From NCBI RefSeq assembly GCF_000733925.1, contig NZ_JPOO01000001.1, positions 1,178,001 to 1,242,000 on the forward strand: a stretch of 64,000 nucleotides of DNA, read 5' to 3'. Below the pieces are notes generated by a model. That model was not told where the DNA came from. It did not search any database and saw only the letters and a program-made list of their open reading frames with translations. Of this stretch, positions 52,695 to 62,748 are shown one piece after another (position 1 is the first letter of the stretch; each line of letters opens with the position of its first letter). Source of the stretch: Arenibacter algicola (GTDB lineage Bacteria; Bacteroidota; Bacteroidia; Flavobacteriales; Flavobacteriaceae). A program made the position numbers and the translations under genes.

Positions 52695-54364
52695 TATTTT
52701 AATTTACGTTTTAGTCTTCGAATATACGAATGTACCAAAGCTTTCTCTGGAACTGTTGTAATTTCTTTTGTGCTGGCTTCCATAAAGTTGTTTAAGGCTG
52801 CCCTATAATATTTTCTATTGTAATTATAGAGGCCTACCCAATAATGTGTTTCCCAAAATTCAGGATTCAATCTTTTAAACTCCTCAAGATATTCAGGAGC
52901 CAAGTGCTTATTGTCTGCAACTGCTTGTTTTATTTGTTGAATCTCTACGCGATACTTTTCATAGTTTTGATATGCCTGGGTATAAAGAAAACTATCCTTT
53001 TCAATATTTTTAGTGGGGACGGATAGCGTGGATCCCTTCCTTTGACTTAGACTGTCCTTGAAAATTTTGTTTAGGTTATAGGCCACAAACTCTCCTAATT
53101 GGTAGGGATTTGAAGACACCCAAACCAATCCCTGTTCCGGCTTAAATACAATTCCGTGATGTGCCAAAAGCTGGTTTAGCGCCTTTTCATTGCCATAGCC
53201 GATGTTGTTGTCGTCAAGCCCTTGCTTATTTCTTAGGATGTCCACTGCAATTTCTGGGGTGATTTTGTTCTGATATTCCAAAAGTTCGTCCATGCGCTCA
53301 TATCTGTATTTGGAATGACTTTCGAAGATGTGTTTTTGGTTGTTTTTGTCCTCTGCATAGGCGGTACTTTGAAAGTGGTTGGAGCAGATCAATTGATTGG
53401 ATTCGGAAACTTCATATACGCCAAAATTATGGGGGGAGACTTCTATTATTATTGCCTTTTTATCCCTGGCACTGCCTACCAAAATAGATTCCGATACAAA
53501 GACCTGTCTTGTTTTTGCTATGGCTACGGCCTCTTCCAGCGTAGTTGCATATTGTAAGATCTCCCTGGTAAGGATACTGATAGGGGTTTTGGCCACCAAG
53601 GGAATTTTGGATTTTCCCGCATTGATGGTAACCGTTAGTCCATGCTCGTTCATTCCGGAGACCACTCCCGTCATACCGGCCCAGGTCACGGACATAAATT
53701 TGTGGCCTTCTGTAGGGTCAAGGAAAGAAATTATTTTGTTTTTTGCAAAATCATCCCCTGCGTAAAAGTCGAAATTGCGACCAAGAATCAAACTTCCGTC
53801 TTCGGATTTATCGCCCCAGACAGCAAAGGAAGAACAGCCAACAAGGGCCAGGTCTTGAAGGGCATGACCTATGTCATGGGCACCATGAAGATATAGTACC
53901 CTTGAATATGGATCTGCTATGTCGTTGAAGTTTGGGGAAGCGTATCGGGAAAGCCCCCAAATTTCCGCTTTTATTTCTTCGGGGATGTTCTTGTACATTT
54001 TTCTGTTGTACCAGGCCAAGAACTTTCTCAGAAAATATCTTTTTGTTTTGGAGGGCACCAATTCTTCTACTTTGGATAAAAATATTGCTTCCTGTTGTTG
54101 AAATAGGTCTTCCGTTAGGGCTCCGGTTATTAATCCCCTTTGCAAGGGGTCTCCGGAAACATAAAGTTCCCACAACCCTTGTTTGTTCTTGGCCAGGGAG
54201 TTATTGGAATAAATATAGGAGGTATCCGAGGTTTTTGTTATTTCAGGAATTTGGGGGTTGTAGTTACTTAAATCAGGTCTATCCTTTAGGGATTTTGAAA
54301 TTCCACAAGAACCAAAAAGCCCAAGCAAAACAACAACACCTACAATCCATTTTATCCGATACAT
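52694..54364 (-). CDS. C45-family autoproteolytic acyltransferase/hydrolase lipoprotein
   Basis: This 556-residue protein has a lipobox (LLGLFGSCGIS, Cys about 20). The Ntn-hydrolase domain (about 60-420) has its catalytic N-terminal Cys at GCSSFAVWG (about 177), in the expected context of the acyl-CoA:isopenicillin acyltransferase family, followed by SEDGSLILGRNFDFYAGDD. A helical TPR-like tail closes it. Relatives occur in flexirubin/aryl-polyene loci. It is linked to the PaaK-like gene by an overlapping start. Confidence 0.85.
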   Translation of the reverse strand: MYRIKWIVGVVVLLGLFGSCGISKSLKDRPDLSNYNPQIPEITKTSDTSYIYSNNSLAKNKQGLWELYVSGDPLQRGLITGALTEDLFQQQEAIFLSKVEELVPSKTKRYFLRKFLAWYNRKMYKNIPEEIKAEIWGLSRYASPNFNDIADPYSRVLYLHGAHDIGHALQDLALVGCSSFAVWGDKSEDGSLILGRNFDFYAGDDFAKNKIISFLDPTEGHKFMSVTWAGMTGVVSGMNEHGLTVTINAGKSKIPLVAKTPISILTREILQYATTLEEAVAIAKTRQVFVSESILVGSARDKKAIIIEVSPHNFGVYEVSESNQLICSNHFQSTAYAEDKNNQKHIFESHSKYRYERMDELLEYQNKITPEIAVDILRNKQGLDDNNIGYGNEKALNQLLAHHGIVFKPEQGLVWVSSNPYQLGEFVAYNLNKIFKDSLSQRKGSTLSVPTKNIEKDSFLYTQAYQNYEKYRVEIQQIKQAVADNKHLAPEYLEEFKRLNPEFWETHYWVGLYNYNRKYYRAALNNFMEASTKEITTVPEKALVHSYIRRLKRKLK

Positions 54365-54378
54365 CCTAATTGCTTAAT

Positions 54379-55251
54379 TTATCCCTTTCCAAACCTAGTA
54401 TTGGTTTTTACCAGCATCCTGCTCTCCTTGAAATCTACCCACTTCTGGCCCCAAATTTTCCTCATTGTATTTTCAAAAGGTCTCATGAAAAATAGATTTC
54501 CAAACATTTTGGACAACAATACGGGATGTTTTGGCAAGGCCCTTAAGGTAATGGAAAATCCGCCATCCAGATATTTGATATAGTGCCAGTATCCACTGGG
54601 CATATATAGGGCATCCCCGTGTTTCATCTCTACATATAAGCCTTCTGCCTTTTTTAAGGCTGGAAAGCGATCAAAATCTGGATCATCCATATTTATGGAT
54701 TCCAAATTATGTACGGAAAAAGGAACCTTGTATAGGTATTTGGTCTGTTCTGGAGGAAACAAAAGTACACTTTTATGTCCGTGGAAATGAAAATGGATTA
54801 GGTCTGATAAATCCATGTCATAATGGGGTAGTACAACAGAACCTTCACCGCCGAAAAACATAACTGGCAGACGCTTAAAAAATTTTAATCCAATATCCGG
54901 GTAACTTATGTCCTGTATCAATTCTGGCATTTTATCCAGAATATTATAGAAAAAAATACGCAGGTCCGTGGGTTTGGTTTTCAAGATTTCCAGGTAGTCG
55001 TACAGTTTCATTTCCGTTACCGGGGCAGCGGAGTTTTGTTTCCCTTTGGTAGGTTCGTTATTGTATAAGGGAACCACTTGCTCACCTGCTTTTTTCTGTA
55101 TATAATCTATGTTCCATTTGTTGCGGGCAGGCCAATCCGAGGTGAGGTTTTCAATTAAAACAGGGCGTTGGGTTTTGTAATATTGATTAATAAAATCCTC
55201 TTTGCTAATAGATTTGACCCTAGTAATAGGAATTGTTTTAATCTGTCCCAT
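54379..55251 (-). CDS. JmjC-like cupin (cupin_8) protein
   Basis: This 290-residue protein has a JmjC-type cupin fold. The opening PVLIENLTSDWPARNKWNIDY is typical of cupin_8; iron ligands are likely HYD (about 153-155) and His in YMPSGYWHYIKYL. The family includes 2-oxoglutarate oxygenases and hydroxylases of unknown targets. It lies between the C45 gene and the FAD oxidoreductase, 1 base from the latter, so it probably modifies a product or protein of this cluster. Confidence 0.8.
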   Translation of the reverse strand: MGQIKTIPITRVKSISKEDFINQYYKTQRPVLIENLTSDWPARNKWNIDYIQKKAGEQVVPLYNNEPTKGKQNSAAPVTEMKLYDYLEILKTKPTDLRIFFYNILDKMPELIQDISYPDIGLKFFKRLPVMFFGGEGSVVLPHYDMDLSDLIHFHFHGHKSVLLFPPEQTKYLYKVPFSVHNLESINMDDPDFDRFPALKKAEGLYVEMKHGDALYMPSGYWHYIKYLDGGFSITLRALPKHPVLLSKMFGNLFFMRPFENTMRKIWGQKWVDFKESRMLVKTNTRFGKG

Positions 55252-55252
55252 A

Positions 55253-56788
55253 TTAAACTTCTTGAGCTTTATTGACTTCTAAAATTTTTTCCAATAAATA
55301 ATCCTTTCCCACTAACTCGGAACAGGTAATAATTGCTCCAATGGTAACACCTAAGATTCCGTGCATGTTTAAACTTTGGCCCGTAAAGAGTAAATTTTTG
55401 ATTTTTGTTCTGGGAGAAACAAATGAGTGTAGAGGATTGTTTACGTCCTTAACATAGCCGTACATAGACCCATTATGGCTTCCTATATAATCCCTGTAGG
55501 ACAATGGTGTAGAGGCATATACGGTTTGAATGCAATCTCTTAGGTTGGGGAATTTTTTTTCCAATTCTGTGATAAAAATTTCAGTTTTATACGCCTTGAA
55601 CTCTTCATAGGTCTGCCCTCTATCATTTTTGGAAGCAACAGTATTGAAGGTGTCCTGCCAGTACTCCACCTCACTGAAATTCATATAGGTCATAGCTATT
55701 AAACTATCTCCCCATCCATCGTCCTTTTTATTGATGCCCATAGAGACCATGTACCCCTCGGGCCAACTTTCCTGAGTATAATTCTGTGCATCCCAAACTC
55801 TATCGCCATATTTAAAATGATAAAAATTCTTGTTGTGATACTTAAAGGATTTAGGTTTTAGGACTAGGTATACGCTAAAGGCCGAAATAACACTTTCAAT
55901 GTTATTAATTCTGTTGGTGTAGGATTTTCTAAAGTTTTCTTCACCAACCATTTTTAAGGTAAGCTTGGGCTCAATATTGGAAATGAATATATCACCGTTT
56001 ATTTGCTTGCCATTTTTTATATCTACCGAAGTGATTACCCCATTATTGACATTAAATTTGGTAACTTCATGATGTTTGAAGGTGTCGCCCCCAAATTTCT
56101 TTATTTGTCTAATAAGGACTTTGGTTATCTGACTTCCGCCATTAACACACCTGTAGGCACTTTCTATATAGGAATTTACGGAAAGGGCATGTACATAAAA
56201 AGGGGAACGCTCCCCGTCACCGGCATACAGAAAATTGGTGCCCGCAAATACACCTTGCAACTTCTTATTGTTCGTGAGGGAATTGATATAGGTTTTGGCA
56301 TTCAGTTTAAAAACGTCATCCTGCCCATAGGAAGGATTGCCCTTGTTTAAATTGTATAGTGGGAACTTGGAACAGGTTTCCCTTAATTTTTTACTATACG
56401 TTTTTATGGCCTTTTCCTCTTCAGGAAATTGGGATAGTAAACTTTCCTCAAAGCGATCGTAACCTTGGGCGTGTTTATATTCCTTTGGGTCCCCTTCAAA
56501 CGTTATTACATCAAAACCGTCTTCATCCAATTTCTTAAGCTTCAATTGGTCCATTATACCCAGATACTTAAAATATTGGTTCAGGTTTTGTCCTTCCGAA
56601 AGTCCGCCAATATAATGTACTCCGGTATCAAAGATGGTTTTGTCCCGGACAAAGGTTTGTAGATTGCCTCCAAATTGATTGTTTTTTTCCAAGACACAGA
56701 CACTATAACCTTCTTTGGCCATTATCAAGGCAGAAACCAACCCCCCTAATCCACTTCCAACAATTACAATGTCGTAATGTTCTTTCAT
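55253..56788 (-). CDS. CrtI/phytoene-desaturase-like FAD oxidoreductase
   Basis: This 511-residue protein opens with the dinucleotide motif DIVIVGSGLGGLVSALIMAKEG (start about 5) and the VCVLEKNNQFGGNLQTF loop of the carotenoid desaturase and retinol-saturase family. The C-terminal FAD segment contains FTGQSLNMHGILGVTIGA. No crtB or other carotenoid gene is visible, and relatives occur in flexirubin loci. It is next to the cupin gene. Confidence 0.87.
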   Translation of the reverse strand: MKEHYDIVIVGSGLGGLVSALIMAKEGYSVCVLEKNNQFGGNLQTFVRDKTIFDTGVHYIGGLSEGQNLNQYFKYLGIMDQLKLKKLDEDGFDVITFEGDPKEYKHAQGYDRFEESLLSQFPEEEKAIKTYSKKLRETCSKFPLYNLNKGNPSYGQDDVFKLNAKTYINSLTNNKKLQGVFAGTNFLYAGDGERSPFYVHALSVNSYIESAYRCVNGGSQITKVLIRQIKKFGGDTFKHHEVTKFNVNNGVITSVDIKNGKQINGDIFISNIEPKLTLKMVGEENFRKSYTNRINNIESVISAFSVYLVLKPKSFKYHNKNFYHFKYGDRVWDAQNYTQESWPEGYMVSMGINKKDDGWGDSLIAMTYMNFSEVEYWQDTFNTVASKNDRGQTYEEFKAYKTEIFITELEKKFPNLRDCIQTVYASTPLSYRDYIGSHNGSMYGYVKDVNNPLHSFVSPRTKIKNLLFTGQSLNMHGILGVTIGAIITCSELVGKDYLLEKILEVNKAQEV

Positions 56789-56924
56789 AAATGGTATTCT
56801 TTTACAATTTCCAAATCCAATATTTAATATTGGATTTTGGTAGGTTTTGTACCCTTATAATAATTAATGTATCTCCCTGATTTAATCCGAGGATTTTTTT
56901 TGATTCCTGCGAATACAGCTTGTT

Positions 56925-59900
56925 TTAGGCCTTTGCTTTTTCTAAGATAATAAGATTATCATATTCAAAGACATTTTTAAAACCAGTAGACAATATAATT
57001 TTTTCCAATAATTTTACTCCGTCCTTTACCAATATCACTAGCCTAATATTATTTATGATTTTAGGCACTAGGCTATCCAGGTCTTGTATTTCCAAATCAA
57101 TGATCATTATATCCGCGGGCTGTTCCAGAGCCTCCTCGATCGATGCTGTTAAGGTTAACTTGGCTATTTGTTGGGTAATAAAACTGTTCTTTACAATTGG
57201 TCTTATCTCCTCATCAGCCAAGAAGGCGAAAATTTTGCGATCAACAGCATTTAAAGATAATAGAAAATCCAGTTGCCCGTATTCTTTTGAAAGATGAATT
57301 ATGGAATCGGTGGTTTCTATCCGTTTGGAAATCAGGGTGTAAATTTTGGAGTTGTTCCTTAAATCTTTTTTTACCGCACGGTAGACGGAATCTCCTTTGT
57401 ATCGATAATCTTCGAGAATTGTTCTCGTGAAATAGGTGTCTCCTTCCACTTCATTCCTCAAGTTCTGAAATTCGGACCTGAAATAGGCTGCGATACCCTT
57501 GTTGCGCTCTCTATAATTTTTTCCGTAGCCTAGGTCCTCTGTAGAAATTCTATCCAAGATCTTTACCGTTATACTGCCATCTTTTATAACAAAACTTCCT
57601 TTGGGAAGCACTTCCGAATTTCCATGTATCAAAACAGGAACAATATCCATATTGAACTTTTCCGCCAAATAAAAGGCCCCTTTATGGAATCGCCTTATTT
57701 TGTTGGTTCTGGACCTTGTCCCTTCAGGGAAAGCCATCAAGGAGTATCCTTGGGCTACCTTGTTTCTTAAATGTTCAAGGCCATTATCTATTCCTTCGGA
57801 CACCGGATAAAATCCGGCGAGTTGCACGGCCTTTCCAAAAATTGGGGATTTGTACACCCAGTCGTTTACCAAATAAATAATCTTTGGATATAACATACCA
57901 ACGGCCAAAATATCTAAAAATGAGGTGTGGTTTGCTATGATAATAGCAGGTTTTTTAAAATCCTCCCCTGATAAATTGATAATTTTTTTACTTACAAAGG
58001 GATTGGTATACAAAACCGATTTCATGAATTTTGAAATGGTTTTATGGAACCATTTCATTTTAACTTTTTTGCTAAAGGGCAGTATTTTCATAACGGTAAC
58101 GCTCCATATGGACAACAGTAGTCCACCAGATCCATAATAACCAAATGAAAGAACGGAATGAATAAGTAATCGAAGGCTAATGGGGCGTTTTTCCTTACTT
58201 CCGATAAAGAGTAAAAATAATAATGGTTGTATGGTGAAAGCTACAAAAACTGCCGATAGGATACCTATAAGAGATACGAGGCTAATGGAATGCAAGGCGG
58301 GGTGTTTTGCAAAAATTAGTACACCAATTCCCAAAACTGTAGTAATGGCCGAAAGTAGGATAGAAGTTCTGTGTGTTCTCAGTACTTCTTCGCCCTTACC
58401 GTATTCCTTTAGCAGTCCCGTTGTTATGAATATGCTGTAATCTATTCCCAATCCAAAGATAAAGGTGGAGATAATGATATTAAAAATATTAAATTCTATA
58501 TGGAACATGCCCATAATACCAATAGTGAGCCACCAGGTCAACAGGATGGGAATACTTGTGACCAACACCAGGGAAAAACTTCTAAAGAAAAAGAACAGTA
58601 TCAGGACTACTATACCTAGGGAATAACCAATTAGCTTATTGAAATCATTTTTGAGATTGCCTAAAAACATTTCGTTCATTTCCTGCCTATCTATTACCAA
58701 TGTTTGGGGGTAAGCTCTAAAAATGTCTTTTACTTTTTCTTCATGTCCCTCCTTTAACTTAATCAGTGAAGTAACAGTGGTGAAATCATTATCGGTAACA
58801 ATGTGGTCATCAATGGGCAAGGCAGATGCACTACTGTAATCCCCAATATTCAACAATCTAAAATCCTTGTTTAGAAACGAATAGAATTTATCAAAGGAAT
58901 TGGGTTTAAATCCTAATTCAGTGCCACTTTCCACAAGATTTTCCTTAGTATTTTTAATGACTTCCTCGTTCCAAAATTCCTTCCAAAGGTCAATTTTTTC
59001 TTGTTGTTTTTCTTGGGAGAGGACTAGGTTGCCTATTGAGCTAAAACTAAGTATTTCTCCATTATTCTTTAGGCTATCCAATTCTTGGGATAAGGTATTG
59101 TTGGTTTGAAGGACCTTTTCACCATCCTTTCCATAGACAGCCAAATAAATGGATTTGGAAGACAAATTGGTAAGTGCGTCCAATCTTTCCCTAGCTTGTA
59201 CCAAGGCTGTAGGCTCAAAGTTGAGTTTGGCAATATCCTTATTGAAAATTACCTTGTCGTGAAAAAAAATGCTGGCAATAAGCAGGCCTGCAAGGATGGC
59301 TATGCTCCATTTATTTTTATGAAGGTTGTAGGAGGCTATCCTATCCAAGAGGGTATACTTCACTTTAAGATTGTCGGTATTCCTGTAAACATGGGGGATA
59401 AATAAAAGGGCAAAAATACAGGAGCCAATAACGCTAACGGCTGCAAAAATACCGAGGTCCTGCAGGGCTTGCGAGTCTAGGAATAGAAGGCACAAAAAGG
59501 CTAGGGCAGTGGTAATACTACTCATAATAACGGGCTGGGCCACATCTGAGTAAAGTGTCTTTACGGACGGATTATTTCTTATTTGGGTTAGTATGTGCAA
59601 GGAATAATCCAAGGTAACCCCTAGCAGAACAGAACCTATTCCCAAGGAAATGGCAGATATCTTCCCTCTGGTCAAATAAAGTAAGGCAACAGATAGTGTT
59701 GCACCAAAAAGGGTAGGGGCGAATAGAATTATGGGAATGGTTAATTTTCTATAAAATAGGATAAGAATTCCCATTAAAATGGATAAGGCAATAGTCACCG
59801 TAAGGCGAATATCGTTTTTGATCTGTTGTGCGTTAGCTACGGCTATCAGTGTGGCCCCATAATATTCACTTTTTACCTTATCCTTATACAGTTGGCCCAA

Positions 59901-60614
59901 TTGATTCTGGGTCTCATAAAGCTCCGCCACAAATTTTGTGTTTTCCACGGTTTCACTGGACGGGTGGGCAGGGGTAATAAATAGTAAAATGTTTTGAAGA
60001 TCCTTACTCAGTAGAAAACCATCCTTTATAGTGAACTGATCCCCTATGCCCAAGCCCCTTAGTTTTTTTAGGGCAATAAAAGAAATACCTAGCGGGTCTT
60101 TCAGAATCATTTCTTTGGCAACAATACCAGAAGGGGAAATTAATGTTCTGTAGTTTTTTTGTGTTAATTTGGCAATGCTGTCCTTGTCGAGTTTTTTTAA
60201 AATTGTAATGTAGTCCTCCTTATCAAGCAGTAGAGGAGCGTTTTCATAGACAAACCCCAAGGTGTTTCCTAGATCTCCGTCGTCTATTTTACCCTGAATT
60301 TTTTTTATATGTGAAGCAGATTTTTTGGAGATACTATCCAGAAAATCTGTTGCGTAGCTTGTTAGTTCTTCAATAGGTGCCTCTGACTCTCGCACAATAT
60401 TGACGATAATCTTATCTGAAAAATTTACCGATTTTAATACTTTTTGAACTTCTTCGGTCTTGCTATTGCTGGGTATAAGCTTGGTAATGTCTTCCTCGAA
60501 TTCAATTTTAAAAGCGAAATATAGTAGGATTGCAAAAAGGGCCAAGAGACCAATGCCGGACAGCAGTCTTTTTTTGGCCACATATTGATAAATCCTATAT
60601 AAAAAACTACCCAT
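56925..60614 (-). CDS. MMPL/RND-type exporter fused to PlsC-like acyltransferase
   Basis: ATG at 60614 (MGSFLYRIYQYVAKKRLL) gives 1,229 residues and an 8-base overlap with the GT2 gene; the frame's ATG at 60641 would overlap it by 35. Residues about 1-830 form an RND/MMPL exporter with two six-helix bundles and large periplasmic loops, around FGLGIDYSIFITTGLLKEYG and GATLSVALLYLTRG. About 880-1060 is a lysophosphatidate-acyltransferase domain with NHTSFLD and FPEGTRSRTNKIRRFHKGAF. The last about 165 residues are unassigned. An exporter joined to an acyltransferase fits export of an acylated or lipid-anchored pigment. Confidence 0.88.
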   Translation of the reverse strand: MGSFLYRIYQYVAKKRLLSGIGLLALFAILLYFAFKIEFEEDITKLIPSNSKTEEVQKVLKSVNFSDKIIVNIVRESEAPIEELTSYATDFLDSISKKSASHIKKIQGKIDDGDLGNTLGFVYENAPLLLDKEDYITILKKLDKDSIAKLTQKNYRTLISPSGIVAKEMILKDPLGISFIALKKLRGLGIGDQFTIKDGFLLSKDLQNILLFITPAHPSSETVENTKFVAELYETQNQLGQLYKDKVKSEYYGATLIAVANAQQIKNDIRLTVTIALSILMGILILFYRKLTIPIILFAPTLFGATLSVALLYLTRGKISAISLGIGSVLLGVTLDYSLHILTQIRNNPSVKTLYSDVAQPVIMSSITTALAFLCLLFLDSQALQDLGIFAAVSVIGSCIFALLFIPHVYRNTDNLKVKYTLLDRIASYNLHKNKWSIAILAGLLIASIFFHDKVIFNKDIAKLNFEPTALVQARERLDALTNLSSKSIYLAVYGKDGEKVLQTNNTLSQELDSLKNNGEILSFSSIGNLVLSQEKQQEKIDLWKEFWNEEVIKNTKENLVESGTELGFKPNSFDKFYSFLNKDFRLLNIGDYSSASALPIDDHIVTDNDFTTVTSLIKLKEGHEEKVKDIFRAYPQTLVIDRQEMNEMFLGNLKNDFNKLIGYSLGIVVLILFFFFRSFSLVLVTSIPILLTWWLTIGIMGMFHIEFNIFNIIISTFIFGLGIDYSIFITTGLLKEYGKGEEVLRTHRTSILLSAITTVLGIGVLIFAKHPALHSISLVSLIGILSAVFVAFTIQPLLFLLFIGSKEKRPISLRLLIHSVLSFGYYGSGGLLLSIWSVTVMKILPFSKKVKMKWFHKTISKFMKSVLYTNPFVSKKIINLSGEDFKKPAIIIANHTSFLDILAVGMLYPKIIYLVNDWVYKSPIFGKAVQLAGFYPVSEGIDNGLEHLRNKVAQGYSLMAFPEGTRSRTNKIRRFHKGAFYLAEKFNMDIVPVLIHGNSEVLPKGSFVIKDGSITVKILDRISTEDLGYGKNYRERNKGIAAYFRSEFQNLRNEVEGDTYFTRTILEDYRYKGDSVYRAVKKDLRNNSKIYTLISKRIETTDSIIHLSKEYGQLDFLLSLNAVDRKIFAFLADEEIRPIVKNSFITQQIAKLTLTASIEEALEQPADIMIIDLEIQDLDSLVPKIINNIRLVILVKDGVKLLEKIILSTGFKNVFEYDNLIILEKAKA

Positions 60615-61776
60615 TTTTAAGTGCAATATTCTTTCTGTCAAAAATATTCAAAATAATATAACCGCATATTCCCGCGGCAAACGCTCCAATAAGGGAAAGG
60701 GTTATACTGCCAATTATATAGGATTTTAAATGTTTTATGACTTCAAAATTGGCCCCTGCCTCCTCAAAAGTAAAATTAAACTCTGTACCCAGGACCCAGT
60801 GGCCTATTTTAAGGCTGATAAACAGCACAAAAGGTATAAAGGGAGGGAAGCTTACGTTGGAAAAAGCGAAGGCAATGGTCTTGTTCAGTTTAAACAGTAC
60901 CGCTAAAAAAATGACTATCAAAGTCTGGAACCCCCATAGGGGAGATAAGCCAATAAGCACTCCCAGTGCTATGGAAAGCGCCTTTTTTTCATGGGAATCA
61001 TTACTGCCCAGGAAGTCTTCGTGGAAAAACCTTTTAACTCCTTTTTTTTTTATTTTCCGAATTAAATCGCGTGGAAAAATATATAAAAGGGTAAGAATTA
61101 CCAAGTAGGTGTTTAACAGGCTAATTCTGGAAAAATCGGTAAAGGGTCTAAAATGGGATACCCTTTCGGTAACATCATAGCTTACTTTTATGGGGATATT
61201 CTTCACTTCTATTCCACTCCATGCGGCTTTTACGATGGCTTCGATTTCAAATTCAAATTTTTTTGTGAAGAATGTAATATCCTTTAAGGCCAATATAGGA
61301 TATAGCCTATATCCGGATTGGGTGTCCTGTAGTTTGATCCCGGTCTCGACCCAAAACCAAAAATTGGAAAATTTGTTGCCAAAGCTACTTTTTTTGGGTA
61401 CATCTTTTTGTCCCATATTCCTTGCCCCTATATAAAGTACGTCTTTCGACTTTTCCTTGCTCAGGCTATTGATAAGTACGGGTATATCATCTGGAAAGTG
61501 TTGGCCATCAGAATCAATGGTAATGGCAAAGTGGAAACCCTGTTCCAAGGCCAATTCAAAACCTTTCCTCAAGGCATAACCCTTACCTATGTTTTGTGGA
61601 AGGGAAATAGTATGGATATTGGCGAATTGGTTCAAAATATGGGAAGTGGTATCGGTAGACCCATCATTTACGACTATAACATCTTGGGTGTATAGCAGCA
61701 CCCCTTCAATGACTTTTTTTAGGGTTTTGTGATTGTTGTAGGTAGGTATGATCACACAGCATTTAAGCTGATCCAT
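60607..61776 (-). CDS. Glycosyltransferase family 2 protein with DUF2062 domain
   Basis: ATG at 61776 (MDQLKCCVIIPTYNN) is preferred over GTG at 61809. The 389-residue protein has a GT2 domain (about 6-210) with VIVVNDGSTD and ITIDSDGQHFPDD (the DxD-type region) and a C-terminal membrane DUF2062 domain (about 265-385) with GLSPLWGFQTL and SNVSFPPFIPF. The same two-domain protein is a hallmark of flexirubin/aryl-polyene clusters. It overlaps the exporter start by 8 bases. Confidence 0.9.
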   Translation of the reverse strand: MDQLKCCVIIPTYNNHKTLKKVIEGVLLYTQDVIVVNDGSTDTTSHILNQFANIHTISLPQNIGKGYALRKGFELALEQGFHFAITIDSDGQHFPDDIPVLINSLSKEKSKDVLYIGARNMGQKDVPKKSSFGNKFSNFWFWVETGIKLQDTQSGYRLYPILALKDITFFTKKFEFEIEAIVKAAWSGIEVKNIPIKVSYDVTERVSHFRPFTDFSRISLLNTYLVILTLLYIFPRDLIRKIKKKGVKRFFHEDFLGSNDSHEKKALSIALGVLIGLSPLWGFQTLIVIFLAVLFKLNKTIAFAFSNVSFPPFIPFVLFISLKIGHWVLGTEFNFTFEEAGANFEVIKHLKSYIIGSITLSLIGAFAAGICGYIILNIFDRKNIALKNG

Positions 61777-61834
61777 AGCTTTAGTTGTTGATGTAGTAAG
61801 TTGTGACACGGTGGTAACTTAATTTGGTTGTTCC

Positions 61835-61872
61835 ATCTTGTAGAAAAATACAAGATATGGTTCGCAAAAATA
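61835..61872 (-). promoter_or_regulatory. Promoter box and 5' hairpin ahead of the GT2 gene
   Basis: CAAAAATA (61865-61872) reads TATTTTTG leftward. Just downstream lie perfect 8-base arms ATCTTGTA (61835-61842) and TACAAGAT (61849-61856) around GAAAAA. The predicted transcript would start close to 61858, so the hairpin would form at its 5' end, or the palindrome may be an operator. The -33 element is weak. Confidence 0.5.
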
Positions 61873-61885
61873 GGAATTACTGAAG

Positions 61886-62374
61886 TTAAAACCGTTGCTT
61901 TTCTTCAGTATTAAATCCTGTGGATTGTAATATATACGATTTTACAAATTCCTTGACCGCTTTAGATTTGGTCTTTTCGTAGTGGTTTAGAATAAAAGTT
62001 TTGTCCTCCTCAATATTGGATCTGTATTTCAAAAACTTGGGAGAATTTTCCTGTATGCTCAATCTGAGGCACCTAATTTCTATGTTTTCCGGTTTTTGGG
62101 ATACCGCAAATTCCAAAAGCAGAACCCCGTTTTTAAAAAGCTCTTTTCTTTCTGTATTATCCTTGGTATATTTTGCGGTTAAAGCAGAAACTGCACCCTT
62201 GTAAGCTACCAATATTGTGTTGTCATCCTCAGAAACAGTTTCCAGTTTATCCCTTAGGGCAAGTGCCGATTCACGATCGTTGGTGGCCAATCTAAAATCC
62301 TTTCGGATCTGGTCTAGATCTGGTGTGAAAGGAGAAATGGAAATGAAGAACAGGAGAAAACAGATAAGTTTCAT
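61886..62374 (-). CDS. Hypothetical exported protein of the cluster
   Basis: This 162-residue protein has a signal peptide (about 1-17) and an all-helical mature part with no known motif, in the pattern of short TPR-like helices (around DRESALALRDKLETVSED and AVSALTAKYTK). Its start follows the hotdog gene stop with no gap. A transport or assembly helper for the cluster product is plausible. Function unknown. Confidence 0.7.
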   Translation of the reverse strand: MKLICFLLFFISISPFTPDLDQIRKDFRLATNDRESALALRDKLETVSEDDNTILVAYKGAVSALTAKYTKDNTERKELFKNGVLLLEFAVSQKPENIEIRCLRLSIQENSPKFLKYRSNIEEDKTFILNHYEKTKSKAVKEFVKSYILQSTGFNTEEKQRF

Positions 62375-62743
62375 TTAGGCAGCACTTTTGAAGGTTGCAT
62401 TTAGTTTTAGGGCCACTGTTTCCCCAAAGATGGTTGTACTTTTTACCTTGAACAGACCGTCCATTTCAGAAAGATTGATGTCTATTAAAAGTATCGGGTC
62501 GGTTTCGGGATTTATAATGGCCATAAATTTCACATTACTGGCGACGGATAGAAATAAATCCTGCCCGAGACTCCTTTCGGTCAATTCCTTTATGATTTGA
62601 ATCATACATACCCCGGGCATAATTGGCTTTCCTGGGAAATGGCCCTTAAAAATTTCATGCTTCGGATTCAACTTGATTTGGGCCGATATGCCTTCTTCGT
62701 TCTTATCAAAAGTCTCTGTAGTATATAATCCTTCTATTAACAT
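62375..62743 (-). CDS. FabZ-like 3-hydroxyacyl-ACP dehydratase (hotdog fold)
   Basis: This 122-residue protein has the hotdog signature GHFPGKPIMPGVCMIQ (about 34-49) with the catalytic His, typical of FabZ/ApeI-type dehydratases. In pigment clusters these remove water during polyene extension. It is short and lacks the extra helices of FabA. It sits between the outer-membrane barrel gene and the hypothetical exported gene on the same strand. Confidence 0.88.
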   Translation of the reverse strand: MLIEGLYTTETFDKNEEGISAQIKLNPKHEIFKGHFPGKPIMPGVCMIQIIKELTERSLGQDLFLSVASNVKFMAIINPETDPILLIDINLSEMDGLFKVKSTTIFGETVALKLNATFKSAA

Positions 62744-62748
62744 TATGG

